64,000 nt of DNA from an uncultured Pelagibacteraceae bacterium (GTDB lineage: Bacteria; Pseudomonadota; Alphaproteobacteria; Pelagibacterales; Pelagibacteraceae). The position numbers and the translations under genes were made by a program. The stretch spans positions 140,376-204,375 of the forward strand of contig CABYVU010000001.1 of NCBI GenBank assembly GCA_902522525.1, read 5' to 3'. Numbering within the stretch: position 1 is the stretch's first letter; each line of letters opens with the position of its first letter. The notes under the pieces were generated by a model that searched no databases, was not told the DNA's origin, and saw only the letters and a program-made list of their open reading frames with translations. Positions 12,185-26,695 of this stretch are shown one piece after another.

Positions 12185-15077
12185 TATCAAAAACTTTTTT
12201 TATTATTTCTTCTTGTTCTACCATATGCCTTTTTGCATAGCCAGTTGCGGGAGATGCGTCAGGATTTCTTCCAATATAAGAAATATTATTATTTTTAGCT
12301 TTAATTGTTTCTAATGTCCATTGAATATAATCTCTCACTGAAAACCATGCTCCCATATTTTTTGGTTCTTCTTGACACCAATAAAATTTAGCATTGTTTG
12401 CATAAGGCTTTAGTTCTTTGACTAAACTTTTTACAGGAAAAGGATATAGCTGTTCAATCCTAAATAAAATTACATCATCTCTTTTAATTTTTTCTCTTGC
12501 AGCTAATAAATCAAAGTAAACTTTTCCAGAACAAAGAATAACTTTTTCAATTTCTTCAGGATTTTTTAATTTTATAAAATTTTCATTATCATTATTTAAT
12601 GCGTGATCCCATAAAATACGATGAAATGATGTTTGCTTATTAAAATCCTTTATATCTGAAACACAATATTTATTTCTTAAAAGTGACTTTGGTGTCATTA
12701 AAACTAAAGGTTTTCTGAAGTCGCGATGAATTTGCCTTCTAAGTGCATGAAAATAATTTGCTGGCGTAGTACAGTTCATCACTTGAAGATTATCATTAGC
12801 ACACAACTGCAAAAATCTCTCTAATCTTGCAGATGAATGCTCAGGTCCTTGGCCTTCATATCCATGAGGCAATAACATTACTAATCCAGAAGCTCTTTGC
12901 CATTTTCTTTCACCCGAAGATATAAATTGATCGATTATGACTTGTGCTCCATTCGCAAAATCACCAAATTGTGCTTCCCAAATTGTTAATGTATTTGGCT
13001 CAACTAAACTGTATCCATATTCAAAACCAAGAACTGCTAACTCTGAAAGAAAACTATCAACAATCTCAAATTTTTTTTGTGTTTTTGAGATACTATTCAA
13101 TGGTATATACCTAGAATTATCCTCTTGATTTCGTAAAACTGAGTGCCTTTGGCTAAAAGTTCCTCTTCCAGAGTCTTGACCTACAAATCTTACTGGAAAA
13201 CCTTCATCTAACAATGATCCGAAAGCAAGTGCTTCTGCTGATGACCAATCAATATTAGAACCTTGATCAATTGTTTTTTTCCTGTTTTGAAATATTTTAT
13301 TAATTGTCTTATGAACATTAATCTCATTAGGAATTATATTTATTTTATCTGATATATTTCTCAAGAATTCAGGATCTGCACCTGTGATCCCCTTTTTATC
13401 TTTTCCTTTTTTAGGCTTGTAGCTCGACCAGGCCCCTTCAAACCATTCTATTTTTGGTTTGTAATCTTTTGCAGTTTTAAATTGGTCATCTAATAAAGTT
13501 TTAAATTTTTTAATTTGATTATTTAAATCATTTTCTGAAAGTAAATCCTCATCTACAAGTTTTGATCCATAAATTTTTGCCGCAGAAGGATGTGATCTTA
13601 TTTTTTTGTACATAAGAGGTTGAGTGAAAGAGGGCTCATCTCCCTCATTATGTCCAAATCTTCTATAACAAACTAAATCTAAAACCACATCTCGATTGAA
13701 TTTAAGCCTGAACTCTGTTGCAATTCTTGATCCATAAACTACAGCCTCTGGATCATCTCCATTAACGTGTATTATTGGAGCCTCAACCATTTTGGCAATA
13801 TCTGATGGGTGAGGAGAGGATCTTGCAAATCTTGGGCTAGTTGTAAATCCAATTTGATTATTTACAATTATGTGAATTGTTCCGCCTGTATTATGACCTG
13901 GCAAACCAGACATTGCAAAACATTCAGCTACTACACCTTGTCCAGCAAAAGCAGCATCTCCATGAATTAAAATTGGAATAACCTTATTTCTTTTTGCATC
14001 TTTGTGAAAAAATTGCTTTGCTCTAGTTTGACCTAAGACTACTGGATTGACTGCTTCTAAATGTGAAGGATTATCAGTTAGACTTACATGAACAACATTC
14101 CCATCAAATTCTCTATCAGAGGATGCTCCCAAATGATATTTTACATCGCCAGCACTATCTTCATCTGTATTATTAATTTCACCAGCAAACTCGTTAAATA
14201 TTCTTTTGTATGATTTTTGTAAAACGTTAGCTAAAACATTTAGTCTTCCTCTGTGAGACATCCCAATTTTAACTTCTTTTATGTTTGACTGACCGCCAAT
14301 TTTAATTATTTGCTCTAACGCAGGTATCAAGCTTTCACCACCGTCAAGACCAAATCTTTTTGATCCCACATATTTTGTGTGTAAAAATTTCTCAAAACCC
14401 TCAGCTTGTATTAATTTATTTAAGATTGCATTTTTTCCATTTACTGTAAATTTCAATGCATTTTCATCTTTTTCAACTCTATCGCGAAACCATTTTCTCT
14501 CTGTAGGATTTGAAATATGCATATATTCATAACCAATATTTCCACAATAAATTTTTCTTAATACAGAAAGAATTTCTTTTATGTTGGAATATTCTTTATT
14601 TAAGACACCATCTAAGTAAATTTTTTTACTATAATCATCTTTTTTAAATCCATAATTTTCTGGATGTAGTTCGTCAAGATACTCACTTTCTCTCATTTCT
14701 AATGGATCAACTTTTGATAATAAATGACCACGCTGTCTATAAGCTCTAATCAAAGAGACTGCTTTAATAGAATTACTGTTACTTGCAACTATATCGTTTT
14801 GATCTATTTCTTTATTTTGACTTTCTAGAGTCTCAATTTCATTTTCAAGTATTTTACTCTCATCAATTTTATTTTTTCTCGGATTCCAAGATGGTCCATT
14901 AACTTCTTTAACAATTGAATTAACATCATCACCAATATCAATAAAATATTTTTTCCAACTCTCAGGTAAAGTTGGATCATTATTTACATACTTCACATAC
15001 ATTTGTTCTATAAATGCACTATTTGATTTATTAAGAAATGAAGTTTTTTTGTATTCTAAATTTTTAGATGATGACAT
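12177..15077 (-). CDS. sucA: 2-oxoglutarate dehydrogenase E1
   Basis: E1 is the thiamine-diphosphate decarboxylase of the complex. The 966-aa size is that of bacterial SucA. The N-terminal segment [24 protein letters not shown] is the E2-binding region. ThDP and magnesium contacts are seen in [13 protein letters not shown] and [10 protein letters not shown], and the histidine motif in [13 protein letters not shown]. The late part has [13 protein letters not shown] and [16 protein letters not shown]. It is followed by sucB with an 8-nt overlap and preceded by sucD after 33 nt. Confidence 0.97.
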   Translation of the reverse strand: MSSSKNLEYKKTSFLNKSNSAFIEQMYVKYVNNDPTLPESWKKYFIDIGDDVNSIVKEVNGPSWNPRKNKIDESKILENEIETLESQNKEIDQNDIVASNSNSIKAVSLIRAYRQRGHLLSKVDPLEMRESEYLDELHPENYGFKKDDYSKKIYLDGVLNKEYSNIKEILSVLRKIYCGNIGYEYMHISNPTERKWFRDRVEKDENALKFTVNGKNAILNKLIQAEGFEKFLHTKYVGSKRFGLDGGESLIPALEQIIKIGGQSNIKEVKIGMSHRGRLNVLANVLQKSYKRIFNEFAGEINNTDEDSAGDVKYHLGASSDREFDGNVVHVSLTDNPSHLEAVNPVVLGQTRAKQFFHKDAKRNKVIPILIHGDAAFAGQGVVAECFAMSGLPGHNTGGTIHIIVNNQIGFTTSPRFARSSPHPSDIAKMVEAPIIHVNGDDPEAVVYGSRIATEFRLKFNRDVVLDLVCYRRFGHNEGDEPSFTQPLMYKKIRSHPSAAKIYGSKLVDEDLLSENDLNNQIKKFKTLLDDQFKTAKDYKPKIEWFEGAWSSYKPKKGKDKKGITGADPEFLRNISDKINIIPNEINVHKTINKIFQNRKKTIDQGSNIDWSSAEALAFGSLLDEGFPVRFVGQDSGRGTFSQRHSVLRNQEDNSRYIPLNSISKTQKKFEIVDSFLSELAVLGFEYGYSLVEPNTLTIWEAQFGDFANGAQVIIDQFISSGERKWQRASGLVMLLPHGYEGQGPEHSSARLERFLQLCANDNLQVMNCTTPANYFHALRRQIHRDFRKPLVLMTPKSLLRNKYCVSDIKDFNKQTSFHRILWDHALNNDNENFIKLKNPEEIEKVILCSGKVYFDLLAAREKIKRDDVILFRIEQLYPFPVKSLVKELKPYANNAKFYWCQEEPKNMGAWFSVRDYIQWTLETIKAKNNNISYIGRNPDASPATGYAKRHMVEQEEIIKKVFDNE

Positions 15078-15110
15078 TTTTAAATATATTTATACACGAA
15101 TAAGGTGTTA

Positions 15111-15986
15111 TCAATTAGACAATTTATTCAATAGAGTTATTCCAATTTCAGATGGTGATTTTGCCATTGTAATACCAGATTTTTCCATAATTTTAATTTT
15201 TTCATCAGCATTACCTTTTCCCCCTGATATTATTGCACCAGCATGACCCATTCGTCTACCAGGTGGTGCTGTAATACCAGCTACAAATCCAACCATTGGT
15301 TTTTTTATCTTATGATTTTTTATAAATTCAGCAGCTTCTTCTTCAGCAGTGCCTCCGATCTCACCAATCATGACTATAGACTCGGTTTTTTCATCATTTA
15401 AAAACAGATCTAGGCAATCGATAAAATTTGTACCATTTATTGGATCTCCACCTATTCCTATACATGTAGATTGACCAAGGCCATTTTCTGAGGTTTGGGC
15501 TACAGCCTCGTAAGTTAATGTTCCTGACCTAGAAACAATTCCTACTGTTCCTTTTTTATGAATATTTCCAGGCATTATTCCAATTTTACATTCATCAGGA
15601 GTTATTATACCTGGACAGTTGGGACCAATAAGTCTCGATTTAGAGTTCGAGAGTCTTTTTTTTACTTTAAGCATGTCTAAAACTGGAATTCCCTCACTTA
15701 TACATACAATCAATTCTATAGATGAATCAATTGCCTCTATAATTGCTGAAGCTGCAAACTTTGCAGGAACATAAATCATTGTTGCATTTGCACCTGTCTG
15801 ATCTTTAGCCTCTTTAACAGTATTAAATACTGGTCTTTCCAAATGAATTTGACCTCCTTTTTTAGGAGTAACTCCACCAACCAAATTAGTTCCATACTTA
15901 ATAGATTGCTCAGAATGAAAAGTTCCATGAGCGCCAGTGAAACCTTGACAAATTACTTTTGTATCCTTGTTAATTAAAACTGACAT
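15111..15986 (-). CDS. sucD: Succinyl-CoA ligase subunit alpha
   Basis: The alpha subunit binds CoA and carries the phosphohistidine. The 291-aa protein has the N-terminal CoA-binding start [20 protein letters not shown], the GGVTPKKGG segment, [11 protein letters not shown], and the active-site histidine in [14 protein letters not shown]. It pairs with sucC, which it overlaps by one base. Full length. Confidence 0.97.
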   Translation of the reverse strand: MSVLINKDTKVICQGFTGAHGTFHSEQSIKYGTNLVGGVTPKKGGQIHLERPVFNTVKEAKDQTGANATMIYVPAKFAASAIIEAIDSSIELIVCISEGIPVLDMLKVKKRLSNSKSRLIGPNCPGIITPDECKIGIMPGNIHKKGTVGIVSRSGTLTYEAVAQTSENGLGQSTCIGIGGDPINGTNFIDCLDLFLNDEKTESIVMIGEIGGTAEEEAAEFIKNHKIKKPMVGFVAGITAPPGRRMGHAGAIISGGKGNADEKIKIMEKSGITMAKSPSEIGITLLNKLSN

Positions 15987-17146
15987 TATTTAATTTCCTC
16001 AACAATTTTTTTTGCTGCATCGGATAAATCATTTGCAGAAATAATCTCTAATCCTGAATTATCTAAAATTTCTTTTCCCTCTTTGAAATTTGTGCCTGCT
16101 AGTCTCACTACCAAAGGAACTTTAATTTTAATTTCTTTTGCTGCATCTACAACACCTTGTGCGAGTACATCACATCTCATTATTCCTCCAAAAATATTTA
16201 TTAGTATTCCTTTTACATTTTTGTCAGATAAGATAATTTTAAATGCTGCTGAAACTTTTTCTTTGGAGGCACCACCACCTACATCTAAAAAATTTGCAGG
16301 CTCTTCTCCATGTAATTTAATAATATCCATAGTAGCCATTGCTAATCCAGCACCATTTACCATACATCCTATATTTCCGTCCAATTTAATGTATGCAAGA
16401 TCATGTTTGCGTGCTTCAATTTCAGTTTTTTCTTCTTCATTAAAATCTCTTAGTTTCTGAATTTCTGGATGTTTAAATAATGCATTTTCGTCAAAAGTCA
16501 TCTTTGCATCCAAACATACAATTTTGTTTTTTTTGGTTAAAATGAGAGGATTTATCTCAACTAAATTTGCATCTGTATCAATGAACATTTTGTAAATTGA
16601 TTTTATTAAATTGATTGCTTGTTTACTTGCATCGATGTCTAAATCAAAAATTTTAATAATTTTTTTACAGTCTTCCTCTGAAATACTTTCATTAAAATCT
16701 ACTTTAGTAGTGATTATTTTCTCTGTTGATTTTACAGCAACTTCCTCAATATTCATTCCACCCTGATCGCTGGAAATAAATGCAATTTTAGCAGAAGCTC
16801 TATCAACAAGACAAGACAGATAGAATTCTTTTTCTATTTCTGATGCAGTTTCAACATACAATCTTTTAACCTCTCTTCCTGAGGGTCCAGTTTGATGAGT
16901 AACTAATGTTTTACCAAACAATTTTTTCGCTTCCTCTTCCAAAAGAGCAATATTATCAACAATTTTTACTCCTCCAGCCTTTCCTCTACCTCCTGCATGA
17001 ATTTGAGCTTTTAATACATACTTATCGGCTTTGAGATTTTTAACTTTTTCAATTAATTCATTTACATTAAGAGCATAGACGCCTTCGGGTACAACCGCGC
17101 CATACTTTTTAAGTATTTCTTTTGCCTGGTGCTCGTGGATATTCAT
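15986..17146 (-). CDS. sucC: Succinyl-CoA ligase subunit beta
   Basis: The beta subunit holds the ATP-grasp nucleotide site. The 386-aa protein begins [16 protein letters not shown], has the ATP-grasp strand [18 protein letters not shown] and the C-terminal [14 protein letters not shown]. Its stop codon overlaps the sucD ATG, and mdh ends directly before its ATG. The order mdh-sucC-sucD-sucA-sucB-lpd is the classic alphaproteobacterial TCA cluster. Confidence 0.97.
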   Translation of the reverse strand: MNIHEHQAKEILKKYGAVVPEGVYALNVNELIEKVKNLKADKYVLKAQIHAGGRGKAGGVKIVDNIALLEEEAKKLFGKTLVTHQTGPSGREVKRLYVETASEIEKEFYLSCLVDRASAKIAFISSDQGGMNIEEVAVKSTEKIITTKVDFNESISEEDCKKIIKIFDLDIDASKQAINLIKSIYKMFIDTDANLVEINPLILTKKNKIVCLDAKMTFDENALFKHPEIQKLRDFNEEEKTEIEARKHDLAYIKLDGNIGCMVNGAGLAMATMDIIKLHGEEPANFLDVGGGASKEKVSAAFKIILSDKNVKGILINIFGGIMRCDVLAQGVVDAAKEIKIKVPLVVRLAGTNFKEGKEILDNSGLEIISANDLSDAAKKIVEEIK

Positions 17147-19607
<2,461 letters not shown>

Positions 19608-19631
19608 GATTGAAATTATTTAATTAAGTAA

Positions 19632-20402
19632 TCAAGCTGTTGCAAGCATTTTCTTTATCTCTGCAATAGCTTTTGCAGGATTTAAGCCCTTAGGGCAAGC
19701 ATTTGTACAATTCAAGATAGTATGACATCTATAAAGTTTAAGTTCGTCAGCAACTTTTTTAAGTCTTTCTTTTCTGTCCTCGTCTCTACTATCAATTATC
19801 CACCTGTAAGCTTGAAGTAAAACTGCAGGACCTAAATATTTTTCACCATTCCACCAATAACTTGGGCAGGATGTTGAACAGCATGCACACATTATACACT
19901 CATATAAACCATCTAATTTTGCTCTATCCTCTTTTGTCTGAATGTTTTCTTTGTCATTTATTTTTGTTGTTTTTAGCCAAGGTTCAACTGACTCGTATTG
20001 TTTGTAAAGAGTGCTTAAGTCTCCAATTAAATCTTTTAAGACTTTTAAATGTGGTAGTGGATAAATATCGATATCTCCATCTAATTCAGAATGAGATTTG
20101 GTACACGCTAGACCATTCTTTCCATTCATATTCATTGCACATGACCCACATACTCCATGAGCACATGATCTTCTATATGCAATAGACGGATCAATTTCAT
20201 TTTTGATTTTATTTAAAATATCTAAAACTTTAGAAGAGCAATTATCCATATCAACTTCATAAGTATCAATTCTTGGATTTTCATTTTTAGATGGATCCCA
20301 TCTATAAACATTTACTTTTCTTATATTTTTTGATCCTGTTTTGTCTTTGTAATATTGGCCTTTTTTTATTTTTGAATTTGACGGTAAATTAAACTGTACC
20401 AT
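19632..20402 (-). CDS. sdhB: Succinate dehydrogenase iron-sulfur subunit
   Basis: SdhB passes electrons from FAD to ubiquinone through three Fe-S clusters. The ligands are all visible: the 2Fe-2S set in [15 protein letters not shown] with a later cysteine in LACTK, the 4Fe-4S set in [12 protein letters not shown], and the 3Fe-4S set in [17 protein letters not shown]. At 256 aa it is the normal size. Its ATG overlaps the sdhA stop. Confidence 0.97.
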   Translation of the reverse strand: MVQFNLPSNSKIKKGQYYKDKTGSKNIRKVNVYRWDPSKNENPRIDTYEVDMDNCSSKVLDILNKIKNEIDPSIAYRRSCAHGVCGSCAMNMNGKNGLACTKSHSELDGDIDIYPLPHLKVLKDLIGDLSTLYKQYESVEPWLKTTKINDKENIQTKEDRAKLDGLYECIMCACCSTSCPSYWWNGEKYLGPAVLLQAYRWIIDSRDEDRKERLKKVADELKLYRCHTILNCTNACPKGLNPAKAIAEIKKMLATA

Positions 20403-22177
20403 TAATATACTCTTTCCTGAGGAGGAAAATATTGTACATCATTAGTTAGTGTTGATCTATGAACTGGTCTATAATTTATTTTTGTTTTAGAGCCATTGCA
20501 CCATGAGAGAGTATGTTGCATATAATTTTCATCATCTCTTTTCGGAAAGTCTTCTCTTGCATGTGCTCCTCTACTTTCTTTTCTGTGATAAGCTGAGTCC
20601 ATAGTAGTTATTGCTTGTCTAATTAAGTTATCAAATTCTAAAGTTTCGACTAGATCTGTATTAAATATTAATGATTTATCTTTAACAGATAAAGACTCCA
20701 TGCTCTCAAAAGGTTTTCTTATTTCATCAACACCTTCCTTTAATGTCTTTTCACTTCTAAATACAGCACATTTAGACTGCATCGTTTTTTGCATTGATAG
20801 TCTAAGTTCAGATGTAGGGTTAGAACCTTGAGAGTTTCTAAGTTTATCAAATCTTTCTAAACATCTATCAGTCTCACTTTTATCGATTTCGTCATGTTTC
20901 ATTCCTGGTTTTATAAGTTCTGCTGCTCTTTTTGCAGCTGCTCTTCCAAAAACTACAAGATCAATTAATGAGTTTGAGCCCAATCTATTAGCACCATGAA
21001 CTGATACACATGCAGCTTCTCCGATTGCCATTAAACCAGGAACAGTTTTCTCCGATCCATTAACTGTAAGAACTTCGGCCTTATAGTTTGTTGGTATTCC
21101 TCCCATGTTGTAATGTACAGTTGGAACAACTGGTATTGGCTCCTTAGTTACATCAACGTTAGCAAATAATTTAGAAGCTTCAGAAATACCTGGTAATCTT
21201 TCTTCTATAACTTTAGGGTCTAAGTGATCTATATGAAGATGAACATGATCTTGTTCTTTTCCAATACCTCTACCTTCATTTATTTCTACCGCAATTGATC
21301 TACTTACTACGTCTCTTGATGCCAAATCTTTTGCTTTTGGTGCGTAACGCTCCATAAATCTTTCACCTTTTGAATTTACTAAATAACCTCCTTCACCTCT
21401 AACACCTTCTGAAATTAAAGTTCCATGGCCGTATATGCCAGTAGGGTGAAATTGTACAAATTCCATGTCTTGTAAAGGTAAACCAGCTCTTAAAACCATC
21501 GCATTACCATCTCCAGTACAAGTATGAGCAGAAGTAGCTGAGTAATATACTTTTCCATACCCTCCTGTTGCAATAATTGTAATGTGAGATCTGAATCTGT
21601 GTATAGTTCCATCGTTAAGGTTCCAAGCAATTAAACCTTTGCATGCTCCATCTTTCATTATTAAATCTAAAGCAAAATACTCAATAAAGAATTCTGTATT
21701 GTGCTTCAGGGCTTGACCATACAAAGTGTGAAGTATTGCATGACCTGTTCTATCAGCTGCCGCACATGTTCTCTGAACTGTCTCGTTCCCATAATTTTTT
21801 GTCATACCTCCAAAAGGTCTTTGATAGATTTTTCCATCCTCTGTTCTACTGAATGGAACTCCATACTTTTCTAATTCTAGCACCGCTGCTGGAGCCTCTT
21901 TACATAAATATTCTATTGAGTCCTGGTCGCCCAACCAATCTGCACCTTTAACTGTATCATACATGTGCCATCTCCAGTCATCCTCACCCATATTTCCTAA
22001 AGCTGCTGAAATACCTCCTTGTGCCGCAGAAGTATGACTTCTTGTAGGAAATACTTTTGATACACAGGCTGTTTTCAGACCAGCTTCACTTAGGCCAACT
22101 GCAGCTCTTAAACCTGAACCACCAGCGCCCAAGACAACCACATCATATTCATGATCAATTATTTTGTACGAACTCAT
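20402..22177 (-). CDS. sdhA: Succinate dehydrogenase flavoprotein subunit
   Basis: SdhA oxidises succinate with covalently bound FAD. The 591-aa protein has the FAD fold [16 protein letters not shown], the flavinylation histidine in [12 protein letters not shown], substrate residues in QFHPTGIYG, the catalytic arginine region [16 protein letters not shown], and [19 protein letters not shown]. It is followed by sdhB and preceded by sdhD after 2 nt. Confidence 0.97.
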   Translation of the reverse strand: MSSYKIIDHEYDVVVLGAGGSGLRAAVGLSEAGLKTACVSKVFPTRSHTSAAQGGISAALGNMGEDDWRWHMYDTVKGADWLGDQDSIEYLCKEAPAAVLELEKYGVPFSRTEDGKIYQRPFGGMTKNYGNETVQRTCAAADRTGHAILHTLYGQALKHNTEFFIEYFALDLIMKDGACKGLIAWNLNDGTIHRFRSHITIIATGGYGKVYYSATSAHTCTGDGNAMVLRAGLPLQDMEFVQFHPTGIYGHGTLISEGVRGEGGYLVNSKGERFMERYAPKAKDLASRDVVSRSIAVEINEGRGIGKEQDHVHLHIDHLDPKVIEERLPGISEASKLFANVDVTKEPIPVVPTVHYNMGGIPTNYKAEVLTVNGSEKTVPGLMAIGEAACVSVHGANRLGSNSLIDLVVFGRAAAKRAAELIKPGMKHDEIDKSETDRCLERFDKLRNSQGSNPTSELRLSMQKTMQSKCAVFRSEKTLKEGVDEIRKPFESMESLSVKDKSLIFNTDLVETLEFDNLIRQAITTMDSAYHRKESRGAHAREDFPKRDDENYMQHTLSWCNGSKTKINYRPVHRSTLTNDVQYFPPQERVY

Positions 22178-22179
22178 AA

Positions 22180-22503
22180 CTATAAATTAAATACTAAGAT
22201 AATTATTAATAATGGAAATACTATAGCAAAGATATTTAAGGTTTTATTTGCGGCATTTTTGATATTTTTGTCTTCAATATAATCTTCAAAAACCTCGCTT
22301 ATGCTTAGTGCAGAGAAAAAATATGCAAAAATCAAAAACATGCTGAATAATAATTTTGATGGCTGTGAAGATATAAATGTTATAACTTCAACATAACTTT
22401 TGTCATAAATTGAAGCTAAACTCATTGCAAACCATATCATTAAAGGTATTAAAATTGCCGAACTTACTTTTAAAAACACCCATTTCTTAGTTACAGATCC
22501 CAT
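22180..22503 (-). CDS. sdhD: Succinate dehydrogenase membrane anchor subunit
   Basis: A 107-aa protein with three hydrophobic helices (about residues 13-30, 48-68 and 86-106) between sdhC and sdhA, overlapping sdhC by one base. Position, size and the N-terminal [18 protein letters not shown] identify it as SdhD, which with SdhC anchors the complex and helps form the quinone and heme b sites. The usual heme-ligand His is not obvious in helix II: the stretch is [18 protein letters not shown], with no histidine anywhere in the protein. Either heme b is bound by SdhC residues only or the heme is absent. Confidence 0.88.
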   Translation of the reverse strand: MGSVTKKWVFLKVSSAILIPLMIWFAMSLASIYDKSYVEVITFISSQPSKLLFSMFLIFAYFFSALSISEVFEDYIEDKNIKNAANKTLNIFAIVFPLLIIILVFNL

Positions 22504-22886
22504 TAAATTATTAACCTTCCAATAGCGTAAATTGAAACTGATATAGGAAAAGAGCCAATGAGAACAATCAATCCAGATATTTTTGTAGTTTTGGGTTCAA
22601 AACCATATCCTAAGTCCATTATCAAATGCCTTATCTCACTTAGCACTTGAAATGTAAAAGACCAAACAATTCCAATACAAATAAATTTACCAAAAAAAGA
22701 AGACAAAAAAGAATTTGTGTACTCATAATTACTTTCGCCTAATAACAATGAAGCTATCCACAAACCTATTAAAGTGATAGCAAAAAAATTTATTATTCCA
22801 GTTATCCGGTGTGATATTGAAACCAATGAGGAAATGTGCCAGTTATAAATCTGTATATGTGGTGATATTGGATTTTTATCTTCCAT
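22503..22886 (-). CDS. sdhC: Succinate dehydrogenase cytochrome b556 subunit
   Basis: SdhC anchors the enzyme and binds heme b and quinone. The 127-aa protein has the signature start ISPHIQIYNWHISSLVSISHRITGI, three transmembrane helices, and the family heme-ligand region EIRHLIMDLGYG. Its ATG lies 11 nt inside the end of asd, in another frame. It starts the sdhCDAB group. Confidence 0.94.
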   Translation of the reverse strand: MEDKNPISPHIQIYNWHISSLVSISHRITGIINFFAITLIGLWIASLLLGESNYEYTNSFLSSFFGKFICIGIVWSFTFQVLSEIRHLIMDLGYGFEPKTTKISGLIVLIGSFPISVSIYAIGRLII

Positions 22887-23886
22887 AAAAATCTTTTTCT
22901 ACTAAAACTTCAGCAATTTCAACAGCATTAAGTGCAGCACCTTTTAATAAATTGTCTGATACTATCCACATATTAATTGAATTAGGTTGTGAAGAATCAT
23001 CACGAATTCTTGATATGAATGTTTCAAATTTATCTTCAGCTTCAACTGGAGTAATGTATCCACCATCTTTATGTTCATCAACCACTTTACATCCTGGAGA
23101 TGATGATAAAACAGTTTTTACCTCTTCTAAGTTATGTTTCTTGTTAAATTCTACATTCACACTTATTGAGTGAGACACGAGAACAGGAATTCTTACACAA
23201 GTAGATGTAATACTAATTTTATTATCTAAAATTTTTTTCACTTCATCATGATTTTTTTGCTCCTCTTTTGTACTTCCATTTTCAAGAAAGCTATCGATAT
23301 GTGGTATTGCATTAAAAGCTATCTGCTTAGTAAAATTTGTAGACACAACATTTTTGTTTTCCAATACTTCCTTTGTTTGAGATATCAGTTCATCCATGCC
23401 AGCTTTTCCTGCGCCTGATACTGATTGGTAAGTTGATGCAACTATTCTTTTTACATTATATAAATCGTGTAAAGGTTTAAGAGCTACAACTATTGGAATT
23501 ACAGAACAATTAGCATTTGCTATAATATTTTTATTTTTAAATTTTGGTAATTCTTTTGAATTTACCTCAGGCACAATTAAAGGTATTTCAGGATCTTTTC
23601 TAAAAAATTTTGAATTATCTATAACAATTGTTTTTTCAGCAGCTATTGGGGCCCATTTTTCAGCTATTGCTGATCCAGCCGCGAAAAATGCCATTTTTAC
23701 TTTTGAAAAATCAAACTCTTCTAAGTTTATTACATTATGTTCTTTACCAAAAAAATGTATTTTTTTTCCAGCACTATTTGGGGAAGCAACTAAATGAGCT
23801 TCAGTTACAGGAAAATTTTTTTTTTCCAAAACTTCAATTAATTTTCGACCTACTTTTCCAGTTGCACCAACTATTGCTATATTCAT
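22876..23886 (-). CDS. asd: Aspartate-semialdehyde dehydrogenase
   Basis: Asd makes aspartate semialdehyde, the branch point to lysine, threonine and methionine. The 336-aa protein has the nucleotide loop VGATGKVGRKLIEVL, the catalytic cysteine in NANCSVIPIV and the catalytic histidine region RIPVLVSHSISVNVEF. It overlaps sdhC by 11 nt and lies 18 nt after dmdA, so a biosynthetic gene sits inside a catabolic run. DapF, a later enzyme of lysine and cell-wall synthesis, is also in this window. Confidence 0.95.
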   Translation of the reverse strand: MNIAIVGATGKVGRKLIEVLEKKNFPVTEAHLVASPNSAGKKIHFFGKEHNVINLEEFDFSKVKMAFFAAGSAIAEKWAPIAAEKTIVIDNSKFFRKDPEIPLIVPEVNSKELPKFKNKNIIANANCSVIPIVVALKPLHDLYNVKRIVASTYQSVSGAGKAGMDELISQTKEVLENKNVVSTNFTKQIAFNAIPHIDSFLENGSTKEEQKNHDEVKKILDNKISITSTCVRIPVLVSHSISVNVEFNKKHNLEEVKTVLSSSPGCKVVDEHKDGGYITPVEAEDKFETFISRIRDDSSQPNSINMWIVSDNLLKGAALNAVEIAEVLVEKDFYGR

Positions 23887-23904
23887 GATATTTAGAGTTT
23901 TATA

Positions 23905-25014
23905 CTAAATGAAAGGTAAATCACAAACTTTTCCACCAAAATGAGTACCATTTATATTGATTTTGAAGGATTTAGACTCCTCAAAGTGAGGTTTATTTAT
24001 CATTGCAATTCCAATAACTTGGCCGAATGTTGGATTATAACATCCAGATCTTAATTCTCCAATTACTTTTTCATTTTCATCAATTAAATTCATTGAACCT
24101 GTAACACTTATTTCCTTAGTATCAATTTTAACTCCCATCAATTTTTTTTTAATTCCTTCTGATTTAATTTTCTTTAATTTTTCTTTACCTAAAAAATCTA
24201 CATCACTGTCGATATTGATATATTTATCAAATCCACATTCGTATGGATTGTCTCCATTGTCCATGTCATTACCGTGTGAGAGTAAACCACTCTCAATACG
24301 TTCAATTAAATTTGGTCCACCTGGTTTAATATTAAATTCTTTTCCAATTTCAAAAAGATGATCGTATAATTTTAATCCTGACTCGTTGTGTTCCATATAA
24401 ATTTCATAGCCACCTTGTTTAGACCATCCAGATTTTGCAATAAGATGCTTGTCTCCACCATATTCAAAATATTCAAATCCAAAAAATTTTAAATTTACAA
24501 TTTTTTCCCCAAAAACTTTTTCCATTAATTGAAATGATTTTGGTCCTTGCACTGCCATTATGTCAACATCAGGTTCAGAAATTTTTACATCAAATTTGTT
24601 TCCAATCGCTAATCCTTTGGCAAATAAAATTACGTCTGAGTCAGCTAAAGAAATCCACCATCTATTTTCATTTAGTCTTAAGACTACAGGATCATTTATT
24701 AAACCAGCATTATCATCAATTATTGGGCAGTAGTAACATCTTCCATCTTTAGATTTTGATAAATCTCTACATGTCATTAATTGAACTAATTTTGCAGAGT
24801 CTTTACCAGAAATTTCAACTTGTCTTTCAGCAGCAACATCCCAAATTTGAACATGCTCTTTCAAGTGATGGTAAGCATCTTCTACAGAACCAAATGCTGC
24901 TGGCAACAACATATGATTATATATGGTGTAAGCAGTCACACCTTGTTTCTCAATTCTAGAGGTATACGGTGTTCCTCTTAATCTTCTTGATTTTGCAATT
25001 AAAAAATTTTTCAT
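23905..25014 (-). CDS. dmdA: Dimethylsulfoniopropionate demethylase
   Basis: DmdA moves a methyl group from DMSP to tetrahydrofolate, giving methylmercaptopropionate. The 369-aa protein belongs to the GcvT fold, but its N-terminus ([20 protein letters not shown]), CYYCPIID and [12 protein letters not shown] match the P. ubique DmdA as I remember it. Tyr95, Trp197 and Tyr206, recalled as active-site residues in that structure, sit at the same numbers here. The two following genes in the upstream direction encode the next two enzymes, DmdB and DmdC, which makes the call very firm. A 51-nt gap separates dmdB from dmdA and may allow separate regulation. No folded element was seen there. Confidence 0.96.
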   Translation of the reverse strand: MKNFLIAKSRRLRGTPYTSRIEKQGVTAYTIYNHMLLPAAFGSVEDAYHHLKEHVQIWDVAAERQVEISGKDSAKLVQLMTCRDLSKSKDGRCYYCPIIDDNAGLINDPVVLRLNENRWWISLADSDVILFAKGLAIGNKFDVKISEPDVDIMAVQGPKSFQLMEKVFGEKIVNLKFFGFEYFEYGGDKHLIAKSGWSKQGGYEIYMEHNESGLKLYDHLFEIGKEFNIKPGGPNLIERIESGLLSHGNDMDNGDNPYECGFDKYINIDSDVDFLGKEKLKKIKSEGIKKKLMGVKIDTKEISVTGSMNLIDENEKVIGELRSGCYNPTFGQVIGIAMINKPHFEESKSFKININGTHFGGKVCDLPFI

Positions 25015-25065
25015 TTATTTTTCCGCATTACTGTCATCTTATTTCGATTTTGTAAAGAAACTATA

Positions 25066-26694
25066 TTAACTAAGCTCTTTAGCTTGTTTTCTTAATTCAA
25101 ACTTTTGAATTTTACCGGTTGATGTCTTTGGCAATGGAGCAAATACTACTTTCTTTGGAAGTTTAAACCCAGCGAGGGTTTCTCTACAAAAAGTAATAAT
25201 TTCCTCCTCTGTGCTAGATTTCCCTTCTATCAACTCCACAAAAGCACACGGAGTTTCTCCCCATTTCTCATCAGGCTTTGCAACCACTGCTGCTAGAGAT
25301 ACTGCTGGGTGTTTTGATATCGTATTTTCGATTTCGATAGATGAAATATTTTCTCCACCAGATATAATAATATCTTTAGACCTATCCTGAATTTTTATGT
25401 AACCACTTGGATGCGTTACAGCTAAATCTCCTGAATGAAACCATCCACCTTCCATAGATTTTTCTGTTGCCTCTTTATCTTTAAAATAGCCTTTCATTAC
25501 AACATTACCTCTAATCATTATTTCACCCATAGTTTTTCCGTCATGAGGTATTGGTTTCATAGTTTCTGGGTCCATAACAACAACACCCTCCGTGTTTGGA
25601 TATCTTACACCTTGTCTAGCCTTGATTTCATTTTGATTGTCTTGATCTAATACATCCCACTCGTCATTCCATGCACATTGTAAAATATGACCATAAGTTT
25701 CCGTTAAACCATAAACATGCATTACTTCAAATCCAAGTTTTTTCATTTTTTCGAAAATTATACTAGGGGGAGGAGCACCTGCAGTTAACACGTAAACTTT
25801 TCTTTTTAATTCTTTTTGTTGATCTTTTGGTGCGTTAGCAAGCATATTTAAAACAATAGGAGCACCTCCAAAATGAGTCACTTCATATTTATCTATCAAC
25901 TCAAATATTTTTTTAACATCAATATTTCTTAAACATATGACTCTTCCATGAATCATTGACATTGTCCAAGGATAGCACCATCCATTACAATGAAACATTG
26001 GAACTGTGTATAAAAAGTTTAATTTATTAGGCATGTTCCATGCAACAGCACTTCCGGTTGCCATTAAATATGATCCTCTATGATGATAAACTACTCCTTT
26101 TGGATTCCCGGTTGTTCCTGATGTATATCCTAAAGCAATTGCCTGCCACTCATCTTTGGGCAATTTCCAAATATAATTCTCATCACCTGTTTTTAGAAAA
26201 TCTTCATATTCCATAGAACCTATTGCTTTAGAGTCTTTTAAATTCGCATCTTTATCGTCAATATCTATTATTTTAATTTCTTGCTTCACATCTTCTAAAG
26301 CTTTTTTGATTACATCATGAAATTGTCTATCAACTATTAATACCTTTGCCTCACTATGATTTAAAATGTAGCTTATTGTCTTAGAGTCAAGTCTTGTATT
26401 AATTGCATTTATTACTGCTCCAACCATTGGAATAGAATAATGTGCCTCAAAAATTTCTGGAGTGTTAAACGCTAAAACAGATACTGTATCACCAGTTTTA
26501 ATTCCAATCTTGTCTAGTGCACTCGCAAACTTCACACATCTTTTATAAACTTCGCTCCAAGTATATTTTCTACTCTCGTAAACTACAGCCTCATAATTTG
26601 GGTAAATATCTTTTGCCCTCTCTAGAAACGATAAAGGCGTTAATGGAACATAATTAGCATCATTTTTATCCAAATTTGTCTCATAATGGTTCAT
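25066..26694 (-). CDS. dmdB: 3-methylmercaptopropionyl-CoA ligase (acyl-CoA synthetase)
   Basis: DmdB activates methylmercaptopropionate to its CoA thioester with ATP. The 542-aa protein has the AMP-binding motif YTSGTTGNPKGVVYH, the A8 hinge SGGENISSIEIE with GGWFHSGDLAV before it, and the C-terminal catalytic lysine in PKTSTGKIQKF. Sequence alone would fit a medium-chain fatty acyl-CoA ligase. Position between dmdC and dmdA is the basis for naming it DmdB. It starts 1 nt after dmdC ends. Confidence 0.9.
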   Translation of the reverse strand: MNHYETNLDKNDANYVPLTPLSFLERAKDIYPNYEAVVYESRKYTWSEVYKRCVKFASALDKIGIKTGDTVSVLAFNTPEIFEAHYSIPMVGAVINAINTRLDSKTISYILNHSEAKVLIVDRQFHDVIKKALEDVKQEIKIIDIDDKDANLKDSKAIGSMEYEDFLKTGDENYIWKLPKDEWQAIALGYTSGTTGNPKGVVYHHRGSYLMATGSAVAWNMPNKLNFLYTVPMFHCNGWCYPWTMSMIHGRVICLRNIDVKKIFELIDKYEVTHFGGAPIVLNMLANAPKDQQKELKRKVYVLTAGAPPPSIIFEKMKKLGFEVMHVYGLTETYGHILQCAWNDEWDVLDQDNQNEIKARQGVRYPNTEGVVVMDPETMKPIPHDGKTMGEIMIRGNVVMKGYFKDKEATEKSMEGGWFHSGDLAVTHPSGYIKIQDRSKDIIISGGENISSIEIENTISKHPAVSLAAVVAKPDEKWGETPCAFVELIEGKSSTEEEIITFCRETLAGFKLPKKVVFAPLPKTSTGKIQKFELRKQAKELS

Positions 26695-26695
26695 G

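Noticed and set aside
11781-12314. 177-codon plus-strand frame opposite sucB/sucA
   Set aside because: It is antisense to strongly conserved coding sequence, Ser/Thr/Phe-rich and without any family pattern.
25015-25065. Riboswitch in front of dmdA
   Set aside because: Only 51 AT-rich bases with no stable stem. Too short for a known SAM or related riboswitch.
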